Positions 10,443-18,916 of a stretch of DNA of 35,000 nucleotides are shown one piece after another (within the stretch, counting starts at the first letter, position 1; each line of letters opens with the position of its first letter). Position numbers and translations under genes: made by a program. The notes beneath the pieces are model-generated. The model made no database searches. It was not told where the DNA came from and worked only from the letters and a program-made list of their open reading frames with translations. The DNA is taken from the NCBI RefSeq assembly GCF_035918395.1, contig NZ_CP142362.1:1-35000 (forward strand), given 5' to 3'. Origin of the DNA: Mycolicibacterium sp. ND9-15 (GTDB taxonomy: Bacteria; Actinomycetota; Actinomycetes; Mycobacteriales; Mycobacteriaceae).

Positions 10443-10766
10443 TCAGGGCGCAGCGGCGAAGACCGGGAGATTCGGGGTCACGAGCTGCGGCCGGACACCG
10501 CGGACGCCGGCCTTCGGCGGGGTGGTGACGACGATCGATCCGCCGCGGCAGGACACGATCTTGCCGTCGACGAAGACGTCTTGGCCCTCGTCGATCGGGA
10601 TGTCGTAGCCGTCGGCGTCGGTGTAGGTACATCCGCCGCCGCCGGGGCCGGGCTCGTTGTCGGTGGCGAACGCCGTCGCCGGGGCGAAGACGAAGGCAGC
10701 CAGGACGCCGAGGAGCATGACGGCGTACTGGAGGCGGGACAGCGGGCGGGTGGTTGACTTGGTCAT
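10443..10766 (-). CDS. Small secreted protein of unknown function
   Basis: A 107-residue protein. I chose the ATG at 10766 because the residues after it form a clear signal peptide (MTKSTTRPLS, then a hydrophobic core ending in ATAFA, cut near residue 34) and because GAGAGGA lies just upstream. The mature part of about 73 residues starts with a glycine/proline-rich stretch. It contains two cysteines, C46 (GGCTYTD) and C73 (VSCRGGS), likely disulfide-bonded, around a compact beta-like region with DGYDIPIDEG. I do not recognise the family. It appears monocistronic, followed by a strong hairpin. Confidence 0.75.
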   Translation of the reverse strand: MTKSTTRPLSRLQYAVMLLGVLAAFVFAPATAFATDNEPGPGGGGCTYTDADGYDIPIDEGQDVFVDGKIVSCRGGSIVVTTPPKAGVRGVRPQLVTPNLPVFAAAP

Positions 10767-11074
10767 CTCGGATTCCTCTCGGGAGTGGCGCGGGGTGCGT
10801 TGAGAGAAATGATTGCGAGCCGACGCGGCCGTCGTAATCGCCGCGAGGACAGAATCTCCTCGTGTGTGGGCAGGATTTCCTGTCTTCGCGGTGAGGGTGG
10901 GCGACCGCGCGCGATTGAAACCGCCTGTCGGACAGAACCTGAGGCCTACCACTGGCCCAGCTGTCTTCGACGGTGTCCAAATCGAGCGCGCATTGGTGCG
11001 TGACAGTCGATGTGGGTGGGTATAAGAGCCAAAAGCCGCCCATAGAGCGTTCACAGAGTCGGAAGGCGACAACG
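10767..11074 (+). other. Divergent intergenic region
   Basis: These 308 bases separate the minus-strand secreted protein gene from the plus-strand acidic protein gene and must hold promoters for both. A near-perfect palindrome, CAGGATTTCCTG, lies at 10871-10882 and may be an operator. A plus-strand promoter candidate is listed separately. I see no supported gene here; the open frames have no ribosome-binding site or recognisable product. Confidence 0.6.
11000..11026 (+). promoter_or_regulatory. Candidate promoter for the acidic protein gene
   Basis: GTGACA at 11000-11005 and TATAAG at 11021-11026 resemble SigA -35 and -10 elements, with a short 15-base spacer. They sit about 50 bases before the ATG at 11075. 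The spacing is not ideal, so this is a tentative call. Confidence 0.35.
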
Positions 11075-11317
11075 ATGGCAGAGCCCGAGTCCGGCCAGTG
11101 GAACGTCGCCGCCAAGGAGAACCGGGTCTACCTGGAGCGCGCGAGCGAGAGCGGTGAACTGTTGTTCGGCGACTCGCTTGAACCCCATGAAGCGCGGCAA
11201 CTTGCCCGGGCGTTGACGAAAGTCGCGGACAAACTCGACGAATCCCCGCGACCCAGCGATTCGGACGACCCCGACGAGTCCGACGACACCGACGAGTCCG
11301 ACGACTCCTCCGCCTAG
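11075..11317 (+). CDS. Short acidic cytoplasmic protein of unknown function
   Basis: An 80-residue protein with an ATG preceded by GGAAGG (11061-11066). No signal peptide or membrane helix is seen. The first 58 residues look folded (a WNVAAKENRVYLER strand-like part, then the helix PHEARQLARALTKVADKL). The tail is a run of Asp/Ser/Glu repeats (DDPDESDDTDESDD), probably disordered. The repeat comes from a reiterated GACGAGTCCGACGA unit at DNA level and may vary in length between strains. I do not recognise the family with certainty; small acidic proteins of this shape are common in mycobacteria. Confidence 0.7.
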   Translation: MAEPESGQWNVAAKENRVYLERASESGELLFGDSLEPHEARQLARALTKVADKLDESPRPSDSDDPDESDDTDESDDSSA

Positions 11318-11438
11318 GTCACCAACTGCGAGCCTGCTGAATCCTGTTGACTACGAACGGCAACGGAACAGGCTGAACGCGCCACCCGACGCGTTCGAGG
11401 TATTATCGGCGCGGCTCAGCGCAGTGATCGACGCACCA

Positions 11439-11479
11439 ATCGTAATCAGAAGCACCGTTCATCGTTATCAGAAACACCG
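11439..11479 (+). repeat. Two tandem 19-base near-identical direct repeats, 22-base period
   Basis: ATCGTAATCAGAAGCACCG at 11439-11457 recurs as ATCGTTATCAGAAACACCG at 11461-11479, with two mismatches. The 22-base period is close to two helical turns, and the pair ends 108 bases before the lipoprotein start. This arrangement would suit binding of a dimeric or paired regulator to one face of the DNA. Function is inferred. Confidence 0.6.
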
Positions 11480-11587
11480 CACCATTTCGCGCAGTCCACG
11501 GCTACGCTGCTGCACCATTGGCTGCACGCGCCGCGATGAAGGAGCCATCGCCACGCTGGTTGGACGAAGTCGCAATGGGGAGGAATC

Positions 11588-12274
11588 ATGCGCCAACCGA
11601 TGACCGCGCTCGGCGCCGGGCTGGTCTGTGTTCTGGTCGCCGGGTGCGCGAGTTCAGTCGGCAACGCCGACACGCCAACTCCCACCCCTTCGTTGATTCC
11701 GCGTCCGCTTGTAGAGCGCGAATTGGTCGAATTGCTGCTGAGCCCCGAAGAGGTGAACGCCGCGATGGGCGCGGTGAACATGGCGGTCACGAGCACCCAG
11801 ACGTCGATGTCCGATAACAGCGCCACCATGGCGCCGCAGGAATGCCTGGCGATCGACGGGGCGGCCGAGGCCCCGGTCTACGCCAACAGCGGTTTCCAGG
11901 CCGAACAGGACCAGAGCCTCAACGACGGCGATAAGTTCGCGCACTATGCGAAGCAGGCCGTCGTACTGTTCCCGACGGTGAAGAAGGCCGCCGCCTTCTT
12001 CGACGCCTCCGCTCAGCGGTGGTCGACATGTCATGAGTACAGCCACCTGCAGAGCGGAACACAGTGGACCGTCGGGCCGATCACCAACGCCGATGGCGTG
12101 CTGAGCACCGTCGCGACTCAGCAAGATGCCGCTGCACCGGGCTGGGGTTGCGGACACGCGGTGGCACTGGAGAACAACGTGATCATCGACGTCAACACGT
12201 GCAGCGCGAACCCGGGAGACTCAGCTGTCAGGATCGCCAAACAGACCGCGGAGAAGGTGAGGGCGCGATGGTGA
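11588..12274 (+). CDS. Lipoprotein with PknH-like extracellular sensor domain
   Basis: A 228-residue putative lipoprotein. A signal peptide ends in the lipobox LVAGC with the acylated Cys20, followed by a Thr/Pro linker. The rest fits the PknH C-terminal sensor domain family: an LLLSPEEVNAAMG start, four cysteines (QEC, STCHEY, WGCGHA, NTCSAN) that form two disulfides in that family, and a conserved closing helix (AVRIAKQTAEKVRARW). In M. tuberculosis the domain occurs both on the kinase PknH and on free lipoproteins such as LppH and LpqQ. It probably binds a ligand at the outer face of the membrane. The ATG has GGGAGG upstream. No kinase gene is nearby, so it acts alone or with a distant partner. 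Confidence 0.88.
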   Translation: MRQPMTALGAGLVCVLVAGCASSVGNADTPTPTPSLIPRPLVERELVELLLSPEEVNAAMGAVNMAVTSTQTSMSDNSATMAPQECLAIDGAAEAPVYANSGFQAEQDQSLNDGDKFAHYAKQAVVLFPTVKKAAAFFDASAQRWSTCHEYSHLQSGTQWTVGPITNADGVLSTVATQQDAAAPGWGCGHAVALENNVIIDVNTCSANPGDSAVRIAKQTAEKVRARW

Positions 12275-12357
12275 GGCGCGTGGGCCGAGCCGAGCTGTCT
12301 TGTAGCGCGTCGAAAACAACGTATGGACGGGGAGTGCTTCGTCCGCCCGCCGAAGCC

Positions 12358-12363
12358 TAAGGT
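12358..12363 (+). promoter_or_regulatory. Candidate -10 element of the tRNA-Pro gene
   Basis: TAAGGT fits the mycobacterial TANNNT -10 consensus and lies about 40 bases before the tRNA. No good -35 is visible. A dyad GTATCG/CGATAC (12362-12367 and 12384-12389) lies between it and the tRNA and may form a hairpin in the precursor. Confidence 0.25.
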
Positions 12364-12401
12364 ATCGTTCCCTCGCGTCCGTCCGATACTCGGCGGGCTC
12401 G

Positions 12402-12475
12402 CGGGCTGTGGCGCAGCTTGGTAGCGCACTACACTGGGGGTGTAGGGGTCGCAGGTTCAAATCCTGTCAGCCCGA
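12402..12475 (+). tRNA. tRNA-Pro (anticodon GGG)
   Basis: A complete cloverleaf can be folded by hand. The acceptor stem CGGGCTG/CAGCCCG has seven pairs. The D arm has stem GCGC/GCGC around AGCTTGGTA. The anticodon stem CTACA/TGTAG encloses CTGGGGG, with anticodon GGG at 12436-12438. The variable loop is GGGTC, and the T arm has GCAGG/CCTGT around TTCAAAT. The discriminator base is A12475 and CCA is not encoded. It decodes CCC and CCU. Confidence 0.97.
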
Positions 12476-12549
12476 CCGCAATGCGCAACCGGGTGACGTC
12501 GTTTCAAGCGGCGGTACTGAGACGCGGACAGCGCGGTGCGCTGCGCCCG

Positions 12550-13464
12550 TCACCGAGCGACGCCGGGCACCGTCTCGATCTGCTCGGCCATCGGCGCGGG
12601 CTTCACGGCCACCCGGTACCGCCACGCCACGTACAGCGCTGTGGCCCAAGCGATCACAATCAGCGTGTACACCGCGGTCGACCACGGCCAGTGGATGCCG
12701 AGGTAGTGCAACAGCTTCTGGCTGTTGGTCAGCACGATCACCCCGCCGACAGCCGTGCCCAGCAATGCGGGCCTGATCCTGCTCACCAGCCACGCCGCGA
12801 ACGGCGCCGCGATCACGCCGCCCACCGCGAGCCCGAGTACCACCGGCAGGTTCTCGACGAACTCCTCGCGCAGGCCGATTCCGAAGCCCAATGAGGCCGA
12901 TGCCGCAACCAGGAACTCCGAGGCGCTCACCGACCCGATCACCGTGCGGGGCGGAGTCTTGCCGCGCGAGAGCAGCGTGCTCGTCGTCACCGGACCCCAT
13001 CCGCCGCCACCGGACGCGTCGATGAATCCACCGAACAACCCGAGCGGGCTGAGAAATCTCGCCGTATGCGGCGTCTCCCCGTGGCGCAGCACCGGCGGGT
13101 TGCGCAGCGAGAACCGCAACAGCACGTAAATCCCGATCGCGACCAGGATCGCCGCCATCAACGGGGCGGCATGCTCGGTCGACAGCGAGGACAGCACGGT
13201 CGCACCCGCGAAAGCGCCGATCGCACCGGGCAGGCCCAACTTCAGCACGATCGACCAGTCGATGTTCTTGAAGCGCCAATGGGACAACCCGGACGCCAAC
13301 GTGGTGCCGACCTCCGCCAGGTGCACGGCCGCGCTGGCCTGGGCCGCGCCGAGCCCGCTGAGCACCAGCAGCGTCGAGGCGGTGACGCCGAACGCCATGC
13401 CCAGCGCGCCGTCGACCAGCTGCGCGCCGACACCGACGAGCGTGAACATCAGAAGCGAACGCAT
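12550..13464 (-). CDS. TauE/SafE family anion (sulfite/organosulfonate) exporter
   Basis: A 304-residue membrane protein with about eight hydrophobic helices in two halves. Each half has a glycine-rich entry motif: GAQLVDGALGMAFG near the N-terminus and GGFIDASGGGGWGP in the middle. These are hallmarks of the TauE/SafE (TSUP) family, which moves sulfite, sulfoacetate or related anions. The ATG at 13464 has no clear ribosome-binding site, but a short upstream ORF ends 16 bases inside the gene, so translation may be coupled to it. A second TauE/SafE gene lies upstream on the same strand. Substrate inferred from family only. Confidence 0.9.
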   Translation of the reverse strand: MRSLLMFTLVGVGAQLVDGALGMAFGVTASTLLVLSGLGAAQASAAVHLAEVGTTLASGLSHWRFKNIDWSIVLKLGLPGAIGAFAGATVLSSLSTEHAAPLMAAILVAIGIYVLLRFSLRNPPVLRHGETPHTARFLSPLGLFGGFIDASGGGGWGPVTTSTLLSRGKTPPRTVIGSVSASEFLVAASASLGFGIGLREEFVENLPVVLGLAVGGVIAAPFAAWLVSRIRPALLGTAVGGVIVLTNSQKLLHYLGIHWPWSTAVYTLIVIAWATALYVAWRYRVAVKPAPMAEQIETVPGVAR

Positions 13465-13550
13465 AGGTTCGACTGCTTTCGGAAGTGGTCAGCGCATTGT
13501 GCGCGACCGGACGGACAGTGGGCGCGTGTCAGATGCGCGCACGACACCAT
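13449..13550 (-). CDS. Short cysteine-containing leader ORF overlapping the TauE/SafE start
   Basis: A 33-codon ORF, ATG at 13550 and TGA at 13449-13451, with four cysteines (MVSCAHL, AHC, AQC, NLC). Its end overlaps the first 16 bases of the exporter gene in another frame (CTATGCG). Mycobacteria are known to use short cysteine-rich upstream ORFs as cysteine-responsive attenuators of sulfur genes. This one resembles them in length, position and the early HLTR segment, but its cysteines are scattered rather than consecutive. It has no clear ribosome-binding site and I could not assign a -10 element. It is a candidate, not an established gene. Confidence 0.4.
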   Translation of the reverse strand: MVSCAHLTRAHCPSGRAQCADHFRKQSNLCVRF

Positions 13551-13689
13551 TCGTCGAAGGCGATGACCCGTCGCGACGGCCAGAACGGCTCCAGCGCGCA
13601 AAGGGCAGACGGCGCGGTGCGGAACCAGCGTGCGGCCACTCGCCTCCCCTTTCCTGGTCAAGCGGTTTGCGTAACCATACCCAAAGCGT

Positions 13690-14472
13690 CTAGACGGTCA
13701 GCAACCGATACAGGCCGATCATTCCCACGACCACGATGACGGCCCGCAAGGCGTTGGGCGACAGCCGGCGCCCGTAGTGGGCGCCAAGGTAGCCGCCGAC
13801 CAGCGAACCGGCCGCGATCAGCCCCGCCGCCTGCCAACTGATCCGGTCGAACGCGACCACCGTGTAGGCCACCGCCGCCACCACGTTGACCACCAACGAC
13901 AGCAGGTTCTTGGCGGCGTTCATCCGCTGCATGTCCTCGGGCAGCAGGGTGCCCATCGCGGCGATCAGCATGATCCCCTGGGCCGCGGTGAAGTAGCCGC
14001 CGTAGACCCCGACCGCGAACGTCGCGAAAACCACCATGGCCATCCGGTAGCGCGACACATGCTCGGCGGACTGCCCGGCGGCTTCGGCCCGCGCCCGCGC
14101 ATAGGACTGGATCCGCGGACCCACCACCACCAACACCAGCGCGGCGACCAGTAGCACGGGCACGACCCGCTCGAACACGCTCTCCGGGAGATGCAGCAGC
14201 AGCCACGCGCCGAGCACCGCGCCTGCGAACGAGGCCGGGATCTGCCACCGCAGCCGGTCCCACTGTCCGCGCAGTTCGCGGCGGTAACCCCAGGTGCCCG
14301 AAACCCCGCCGGCAACCAGGCCGATCGCATTCGACATCGTCGCCGTCACCGGCGGAAACCCGAGCGTCACCAGCGTCGGGAATGTGATCAACGTGCCGGA
14401 GCCCACGAGCGTGTTGATGGCGCCCGCTCCCAGACCCGCCAACGCGATCAGGACCATGTCGACGACGGGCAC
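13690..14472 (-). CDS. TauE/SafE family membrane transporter (YfcA-like)
   Basis: A 260-residue protein with about seven or eight hydrophobic helices and the family motifs GAGAINTLVGSGTLITFP and NAIGLVAGGVSG in the first half and GVYGGYFTAAQGIM in the second. It belongs to the same superfamily as its downstream neighbour but is not a close copy. I use the GTG at 14472; an in-frame ATG five codons later (MVLIALAGLG) is an alternative, as neither has a well-spaced ribosome-binding site. It starts 21 bases from the strong hairpin that closes der, so it is probably transcribed separately from der. The 225 bases to the next exporter gene contain the leader ORF. Confidence 0.88.
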   Translation of the reverse strand: MPVVDMVLIALAGLGAGAINTLVGSGTLITFPTLVTLGFPPVTATMSNAIGLVAGGVSGTWGYRRELRGQWDRLRWQIPASFAGAVLGAWLLLHLPESVFERVVPVLLVAALVLVVVGPRIQSYARARAEAAGQSAEHVSRYRMAMVVFATFAVGVYGGYFTAAQGIMLIAAMGTLLPEDMQRMNAAKNLLSLVVNVVAAVAYTVVAFDRISWQAAGLIAAGSLVGGYLGAHYGRRLSPNALRAVIVVVGMIGLYRLLTV

Positions 14473-14492
14473 CCCGCCACGCTAGTCGCCGC

Positions 14493-14541
14493 GATTTGTG
14501 GAGCGGCACCGGCGCCCAGCGCCGGTGCGACTCCACAAATC
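14493..14541 (-). terminator. Long stem-loop closing the parA-der operon
   Basis: GATTTGTGGAG...GGCACCGGCG-type arms at 14493-14514 and 14520-14541 pair over 22 positions (11 bp, a 2-base internal mismatch, 9 bp) around the loop CCCAG. The hairpin overlaps the last bases of the der stop codon. There is no U-tract. It probably terminates the minus-strand operon and may also insulate the following transporter gene. Confidence 0.75.
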
Positions 14542-15955
14542 ACCGTCGCCGCGCGCCGCGCTTCTCGCGCACCCGCACGTTGATCCGGATGGGGCTGCCC
14601 TCGAATCCGAACGTCTCGCGCAGCCGTCGCTCCAGGAACCGCCGGTATCCCGCCTCGAGGAACCCCGAGGTGAACAGCACGAACGTCGGGGGCCGGGCGG
14701 TCGCCTGGGTGGCGAACAGGATCCGCGGCTGCTTACCGCCGCGCACCGGCGGCGGGTGGGCCGCGACGACCTCCTTGAAGAACGTATTCAGCCGTCCGGT
14801 AGATACGCGGGTATCCCATGACTCCAGCGACTTCTCGAGCGCTGGCACCAGCTTCTGCACCGCACGCCCGGTCTTGGCCGAGATGTTGACCCGCGGTGCC
14901 CACTGCAGTTGCACGAGTTCGCGCTCGATCTCGCGGTCCAGCAGGTACCGCCGGTCCTCGTCGACCAGATCCCACTTGTTGAACGCCAGCACCAGCGCCC
15001 GGCCCGCCTCGATCACCATCGACAGCACCCGCTGGTCCTGCTCGGTCAGCGGCTGAGACGCGTCGATCAGCACGATCGCCACTTCGGCGGCGTCGATGGC
15101 GCCGTGCGTGCGCACCGACGCGTAAAACTCGTGCCCACTGGCCTGTCCGACCTTGCGGCGCAGACCCGCGGTGTCGACGAACCGCCAGAGCTTGCCGTCC
15201 ATCTCGATCAGCGAATCGACCGGGTCGACGGTGGTGCCCGCGACGTCGTGGACCACCGACCGCTCGTCGCCGGCGAGCCGGTTCAGCAGCGAGCTCTTGC
15301 CCACATTGGGCTTGCCCACCAACGCAACTCGGCGCGGTCCGCCTCCGCCGGGGGCCATCTCCGAAACCGCGGGCAGCGCATCGATAACGGTGTCGAGCAG
15401 ATCCGCCACGCCGCGGCCGTGCATCGCGCTGATCGGGTGCGGCTCCCCCAGCCCCAACGACCACAGTGCGGCCGCGTCGGCCTCGCCGCGTTCGCTGTCG
15501 ACCTTGTTGGCTGCCAAGAACACCGGCTTGCCCGAGCGCTGCATCAACTTCGCGGCCGCCTCATCGGCGGTGGTGGCGCCGACGATCGCGTCGACGACGA
15601 AGATGATCGCGTCCGCGGTGCGCATCGCCACCGAGGCCTGCTCGGCGACCAACTGCTGCAGGCCCTTCGCGTCGGGTTCCCAGCCGCCGGTGTCCTGCAG
15701 CACGAACCGCCGACCCAGCCACAGCGCGTCGTAGGACACCCGGTCCCGCGTCACCCCCGGCACGTCCTGCACGACGGCCTCGCGGCGGCCCAGAATCCGG
15801 TTCACCAACGTCGACTTGCCGACGTTCGGCCGCCCGACGACCGCGACCACCGGCGGCGGTACCGCGGCCTCTTCGATGGCTTCGGCTATGTCTGTCGCGG
15901 AGCCTTCTGCGATCTCCCAGTCGCTCTCGTCGACCCACGTGCCGTCCTCGCTCAT
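14540..15955 (-). CDS. der: Ribosome-associated GTPase Der (EngA)
   Basis: A 471-residue double GTPase needed for assembly of the 50S ribosomal subunit. Two G domains are visible in tandem, each with its own motifs. The first has GRPNVGKS (residues 41-48), DTGG and NKVD. The second has [12 protein letters not shown] and NKWD. The C-terminal KH-like domain follows (from about residue 385, ending in basic REKRGARRR). The first 35 residues form an acidic extension typical of actinobacterial Der. The ATG overlaps the cmk stop (ATGA), the cmk-der pairing seen widely in actinobacteria. It is the last gene of the operon and is closed by a strong hairpin. Confidence 0.98.
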   Translation of the reverse strand: MSEDGTWVDESDWEIAEGSATDIAEAIEEAAVPPPVVAVVGRPNVGKSTLVNRILGRREAVVQDVPGVTRDRVSYDALWLGRRFVLQDTGGWEPDAKGLQQLVAEQASVAMRTADAIIFVVDAIVGATTADEAAAKLMQRSGKPVFLAANKVDSERGEADAAALWSLGLGEPHPISAMHGRGVADLLDTVIDALPAVSEMAPGGGGPRRVALVGKPNVGKSSLLNRLAGDERSVVHDVAGTTVDPVDSLIEMDGKLWRFVDTAGLRRKVGQASGHEFYASVRTHGAIDAAEVAIVLIDASQPLTEQDQRVLSMVIEAGRALVLAFNKWDLVDEDRRYLLDREIERELVQLQWAPRVNISAKTGRAVQKLVPALEKSLESWDTRVSTGRLNTFFKEVVAAHPPPVRGGKQPRILFATQATARPPTFVLFTSGFLEAGYRRFLERRLRETFGFEGSPIRINVRVREKRGARRR

Positions 15956-16635
15956 CGCTGCGCTCCCGCCCGTTCCCGCACGAGCCGCTTCAGGTGCTCG
16001 ATCACCTTGGGCTCCGTCATCGCGCTGGTGTCGACCACCACCGCATCGTCGGCGGGCCGCAGCGGGGACACCACTCGAGTGGAGTCGAGGTGGTCGCGCC
16101 GCTTGACGTCGGCCAGCACCGCCCCGTAATCATCGGCCAGCCCGGCCGCCTTGTTCTGGTCATTGCGACGCTTGGCGCGCTCTTCGGCCGACGCGGTCAA
16201 AAAGATCTTCACGTCGGCGTCGGGCAGCACCACCGTGCCGATGTCGCGGCCCTCCACGACGATGCTGCTTTGTCCGGCCGCCAGCTTCCGCTGAAGGTCG
16301 ACCAACCGAGTGCGCACGGCAGGCACCGCCGACACCGCCGACACCGCCTTGGTCACCGCGTCGCCGCGGATCTCGGTCGAAACATCTTCTCCGTCAAGGT
16401 AGGAACGGTCCTCATCGGGGTCGTAGCCGACCGCCAACTCGGCGACCGCGCCCGCTTCGGCGACGGCTGCGGCGTCGGTCAGGTCGACACCTGCGCGCAG
16501 CACCGCCAGCGTGACGATCCGGTACATCGCCCCGGTGTCCAGGTAGCGGGCCTGCAGCTCACGTGCCAAACCGCGTGACACCGTGGACTTTCCGGTTCCT
16601 GCCGGACCGTCGACGGTGATGACCAGCGCCGTCAC
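15952..16635 (-). CDS. cmk: Cytidylate kinase
   Basis: A 227-residue P-loop kinase that phosphorylates CMP and dCMP with ATP in pyrimidine nucleotide supply. The Walker A motif is GPAGTGKST (residues 10-18), followed by LDTGAMYR, the CMP-binding block of the family. [23 protein letters not shown] and the lid region ([10 protein letters not shown]) follow. The length is normal. The GTG start overlaps the stop of the pseudouridine synthase gene (GTGA), and its own stop overlaps der. Translation is probably coupled along the operon. Confidence 0.98.
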   Translation of the reverse strand: MTALVITVDGPAGTGKSTVSRGLARELQARYLDTGAMYRIVTLAVLRAGVDLTDAAAVAEAGAVAELAVGYDPDEDRSYLDGEDVSTEIRGDAVTKAVSAVSAVPAVRTRLVDLQRKLAAGQSSIVVEGRDIGTVVLPDADVKIFLTASAEERAKRRNDQNKAAGLADDYGAVLADVKRRDHLDSTRVVSPLRPADDAVVVDTSAMTEPKVIEHLKRLVRERAGAQR

Positions 16636-17375
16636 AGGCCGACCGCCTTGTACAGCTCGCCGAGCTCCTTTTGCGTCAGCACCCGGATACTGCCCGGCCG
16701 CTGATCGCCTAGCGATACCGTGCCGATGTCGGTCCGTACCAGCTCCTGAACGGGATAGCCGACCGCCGCGAGCATGCGGCGAACGATCCGCTTACGGCCC
16801 TCGTGCAGCGTGACCCGCACCAGCGTCTTGCCGGGAACCTTGTCCACCACCGCGAAATCGTCGACGCGTGCGGACCCGTCGTCGAGTTCGACTCCGTCGC
16901 GCAACTCGCGGCCCAACCCGCGCGGCACCGTGCCCAACACGGTGGCCAAATAGGTCTTGGGTACCTCGAACGACGGGTGCATCAGCCGGTGCGCCAGCTC
17001 GCCGTCGTTGGTCAGCAACATCAACCCTTCGGTGTCGGCGTCGAGCCGGCCGACGTGAAAAAGCTTCTTGTTTCCCCGGACCCGGTGCTCGACGAGATCG
17101 CCGATGCACGGCCGGCCCCGGTCGTCGGACATCGTCGAGTGCATGCCCTTGGGTTTGTTGATCGCCAGGTGCACCAGGGTGTCGTCGAGCGTCACCCGCG
17201 CCCCGTCGACCCGGATCACCGACATCGCCGGGTCGACGCGGGTGCCCAACTCGGTGACGACCCGGTCGTCGACCTCGACCCGACCGTCCCTGATCATCTT
17301 CTCGGCCACCCGGCGCGACGCTATTCCGGCCTGCGACAGCACTTTCTGCAGTCGCACACCTTTAGAATCAGTCAT
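16632..17375 (-). CDS. Pseudouridine synthase of the RluB/RsuA family
   Basis: A 247-residue rRNA pseudouridine synthase. An N-terminal S4 RNA-binding domain ([15 protein letters not shown], about residues 8-55) precedes the catalytic domain. Catalytic Asp112 lies in [12 protein letters not shown], and the family block [10 protein letters not shown] is near the C-terminus. In E. coli RluB modifies a uridine of 23S rRNA near the peptidyl-transferase centre; the exact target here is not shown. The M. tuberculosis counterpart by position is Rv1711. The ATG overlaps the scpB stop by eight bases. Confidence 0.94.
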   Translation of the reverse strand: MTDSKGVRLQKVLSQAGIASRRVAEKMIRDGRVEVDDRVVTELGTRVDPAMSVIRVDGARVTLDDTLVHLAINKPKGMHSTMSDDRGRPCIGDLVEHRVRGNKKLFHVGRLDADTEGLMLLTNDGELAHRLMHPSFEVPKTYLATVLGTVPRGLGRELRDGVELDDGSARVDDFAVVDKVPGKTLVRVTLHEGRKRIVRRMLAAVGYPVQELVRTDIGTVSLGDQRPGSIRVLTQKELGELYKAVGL

Positions 17376-18108
17376 TCGTATCGGTGTCCACCTGGAAGGA
17401 CAACGGCTGCTCGGGCGCCGGGGCTCCGCTGAGTTTGATGAAACGCGGGTCCTCGTCCAGCGTTTCGCTGAGGTCGTCGATCACGTCGACGTCGGGTAGC
17501 AGCGGCGCGATGTCGGGCAGATCGGCCAGCGAGGTGAGCCCCAGCCGCTCGAGGAAGAGCTCTGTGGTCGCGAATGTCACTGCGCCCGAATCGGGATCGG
17601 TGCCCGCCTCGGTGATCAGTCCGCGTGCCACCAGCGTGCGGATCACCGCGTCGACATTGACGCCACGCACCGCGCTGACCCGGGCGCGGGTCACCGGCTG
17701 CCGGTAGGCGACCACGGCGAGTGTCTCCAGCGCCGCGCGGGTCAGTTTCGAGCGCGCCCCGTCGAGCAGCAACCGCTCCACGTAGGGCGCGTAGCGGGAC
17801 CGGGTGTACATCCGCCAGCCGCCGCCCGCCTCGCGCAGATCTATGCCGCTGCCGCGGTCCGTGTGCTCCTGGGCCATCAGCTGCAGCTTGGCCGCGACCC
17901 GGTAGGGCGGCTGTTCGATTGCCAGCGCGAGTTGCTCGACGGTGGCCGGGGTGTCGACCACCAGCAGCAGCGCCTCGAGCACCGCCCCGAGTTCACCGTC
18001 CTCCATTTCCGGTGGCTCGGCGACGTCGATACCAAGGTCGGTGCCCTCGTGATCGAGGTCCGTCGCGGCCTCGTCGAGGTCCTCGAGGTCTTCGCTATCC
18101 ATACTCAT
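17368..18108 (-). CDS. scpB: Segregation and condensation protein B
   Basis: A 246-residue ScpB, the winged-helix kleisin partner that joins ScpA and the SMC ATPase in chromosome condensation. An acidic N-terminal extension (about residues 1-40) precedes two winged-helix domains. The family block LTRAALETLAVVAYRQPVTR is central, followed by RGVNVDAVIRTLVARGLI. I use the ATG at 18108 (MSMDSED); the second ATG at 18102 has a better-spaced GGAAG and is equally possible. Both lie inside the scpA stop region, so the two genes are translationally coupled. Confidence 0.95.
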   Translation of the reverse strand: MSMDSEDLEDLDEAATDLDHEGTDLGIDVAEPPEMEDGELGAVLEALLLVVDTPATVEQLALAIEQPPYRVAAKLQLMAQEHTDRGSGIDLREAGGGWRMYTRSRYAPYVERLLLDGARSKLTRAALETLAVVAYRQPVTRARVSAVRGVNVDAVIRTLVARGLITEAGTDPDSGAVTFATTELFLERLGLTSLADLPDIAPLLPDVDVIDDLSETLDEDPRFIKLSGAPAPEQPLSFQVDTDTND

Positions 18109-18916
18109 CGTCTTCCACCGCCAGCTGTTGGTGTGTCGGCCGCTCTCCGGTCCACGAAATCTGCAGCACACCAAGCGGTTCAGGTTGTTCGAATGCTACC
18201 GCCCGGGCGCGGTAGAGCTCGAGCAGCGCCAGGAACCGCCCGACGATCTCGATCGGCGCATCGCAATCGGCGACCAGCTCCCGGAAGGAGGCCCACTGGC
18301 CGATCCCGCGGCCTTCCAGCAGGTTCATCAGATTACCGATCTGCTCGGGCACCGAAACCGCCGCATGGTGCAGGTGGTCGGTGCTCACCGTCGGCACCGG
18401 CCGCGGTGTGAACGCCGCGGCGGCGATCTGGGCGAAGGCTTCGGCGTCGACGCCGATCATCACCTCCGGTAGCAATTCGGAGTAGCGGTCCTCCAACGCC
18501 ACTGAGCGGGGGTAGCTGCGCAGCGCCGCGGCCTCCAACTCGGCGAACATCTCGGCCACGTGCTTGAACGCGCGGTACTGCAGCAGCCGGGCGAACAGCA
18601 GGTCGCGCACCTCGAGCAGCGCGAGGTCCTCCTCGTCGTGGACCTCCCCGGCGGGCAGCAGTCGGGCCGCCTTCAAGTCGAGCAGCGTGGCGGCAATGAC
18701 CAGGAACGCGGTGGTCTCGTCGAGTTCGAGTTGCCGGCCGATCGCCTTGGTGTAGGCGATGAAGTCGTCGGTCACCTGGTGCAACGCCACCTCGGTGACG
18801 TCGAGGCGGTGCGCGAAGATCAACTGCAGCAGCAGGTCGAACGGGCCCTCGAAGTTGCTCAGCCGAACCTGGAAGCCGGCCTGTGTGGACTCTGCTTCGG
18901 ACGTCGTCTCGCTCAC
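18095..18916 (-). CDS. scpA: Segregation and condensation protein A
   Basis: A 273-residue kleisin that bridges the heads of the SMC dimer. The N-terminal SMC-binding block NFEGPFDLLLQLI is at about residues 18-30, followed by LDVTEVALHQVTDDF and ATLLDLKAARLLP, which are typical of ScpA. A C-terminal winged helix follows, with FLALLELYRARAVAFEQ. The GTG start overlaps the parA-like stop (GTGA). The parA-scpA-scpB order is the same as Rv1708-Rv1709-Rv1710. It acts in the nucleoid together with an SMC gene that is not in this window. Confidence 0.96.
   Translation of the reverse strand: MSETTSEAESTQAGFQVRLSNFEGPFDLLLQLIFAHRLDVTEVALHQVTDDFIAYTKAIGRQLELDETTAFLVIAATLLDLKAARLLPAGEVHDEEDLALLEVRDLLFARLLQYRAFKHVAEMFAELEAAALRSYPRSVALEDRYSELLPEVMIGVDAEAFAQIAAAAFTPRPVPTVSTDHLHHAAVSVPEQIGNLMNLLEGRGIGQWASFRELVADCDAPIEIVGRFLALLELYRARAVAFEQPEPLGVLQISWTGERPTHQQLAVEDDEYG

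Noticed and set aside
12408..12776. Open frames through the tRNA-Pro gene into the transporter
   Set aside because: They read through a structural RNA and antisense to a clear membrane protein gene.
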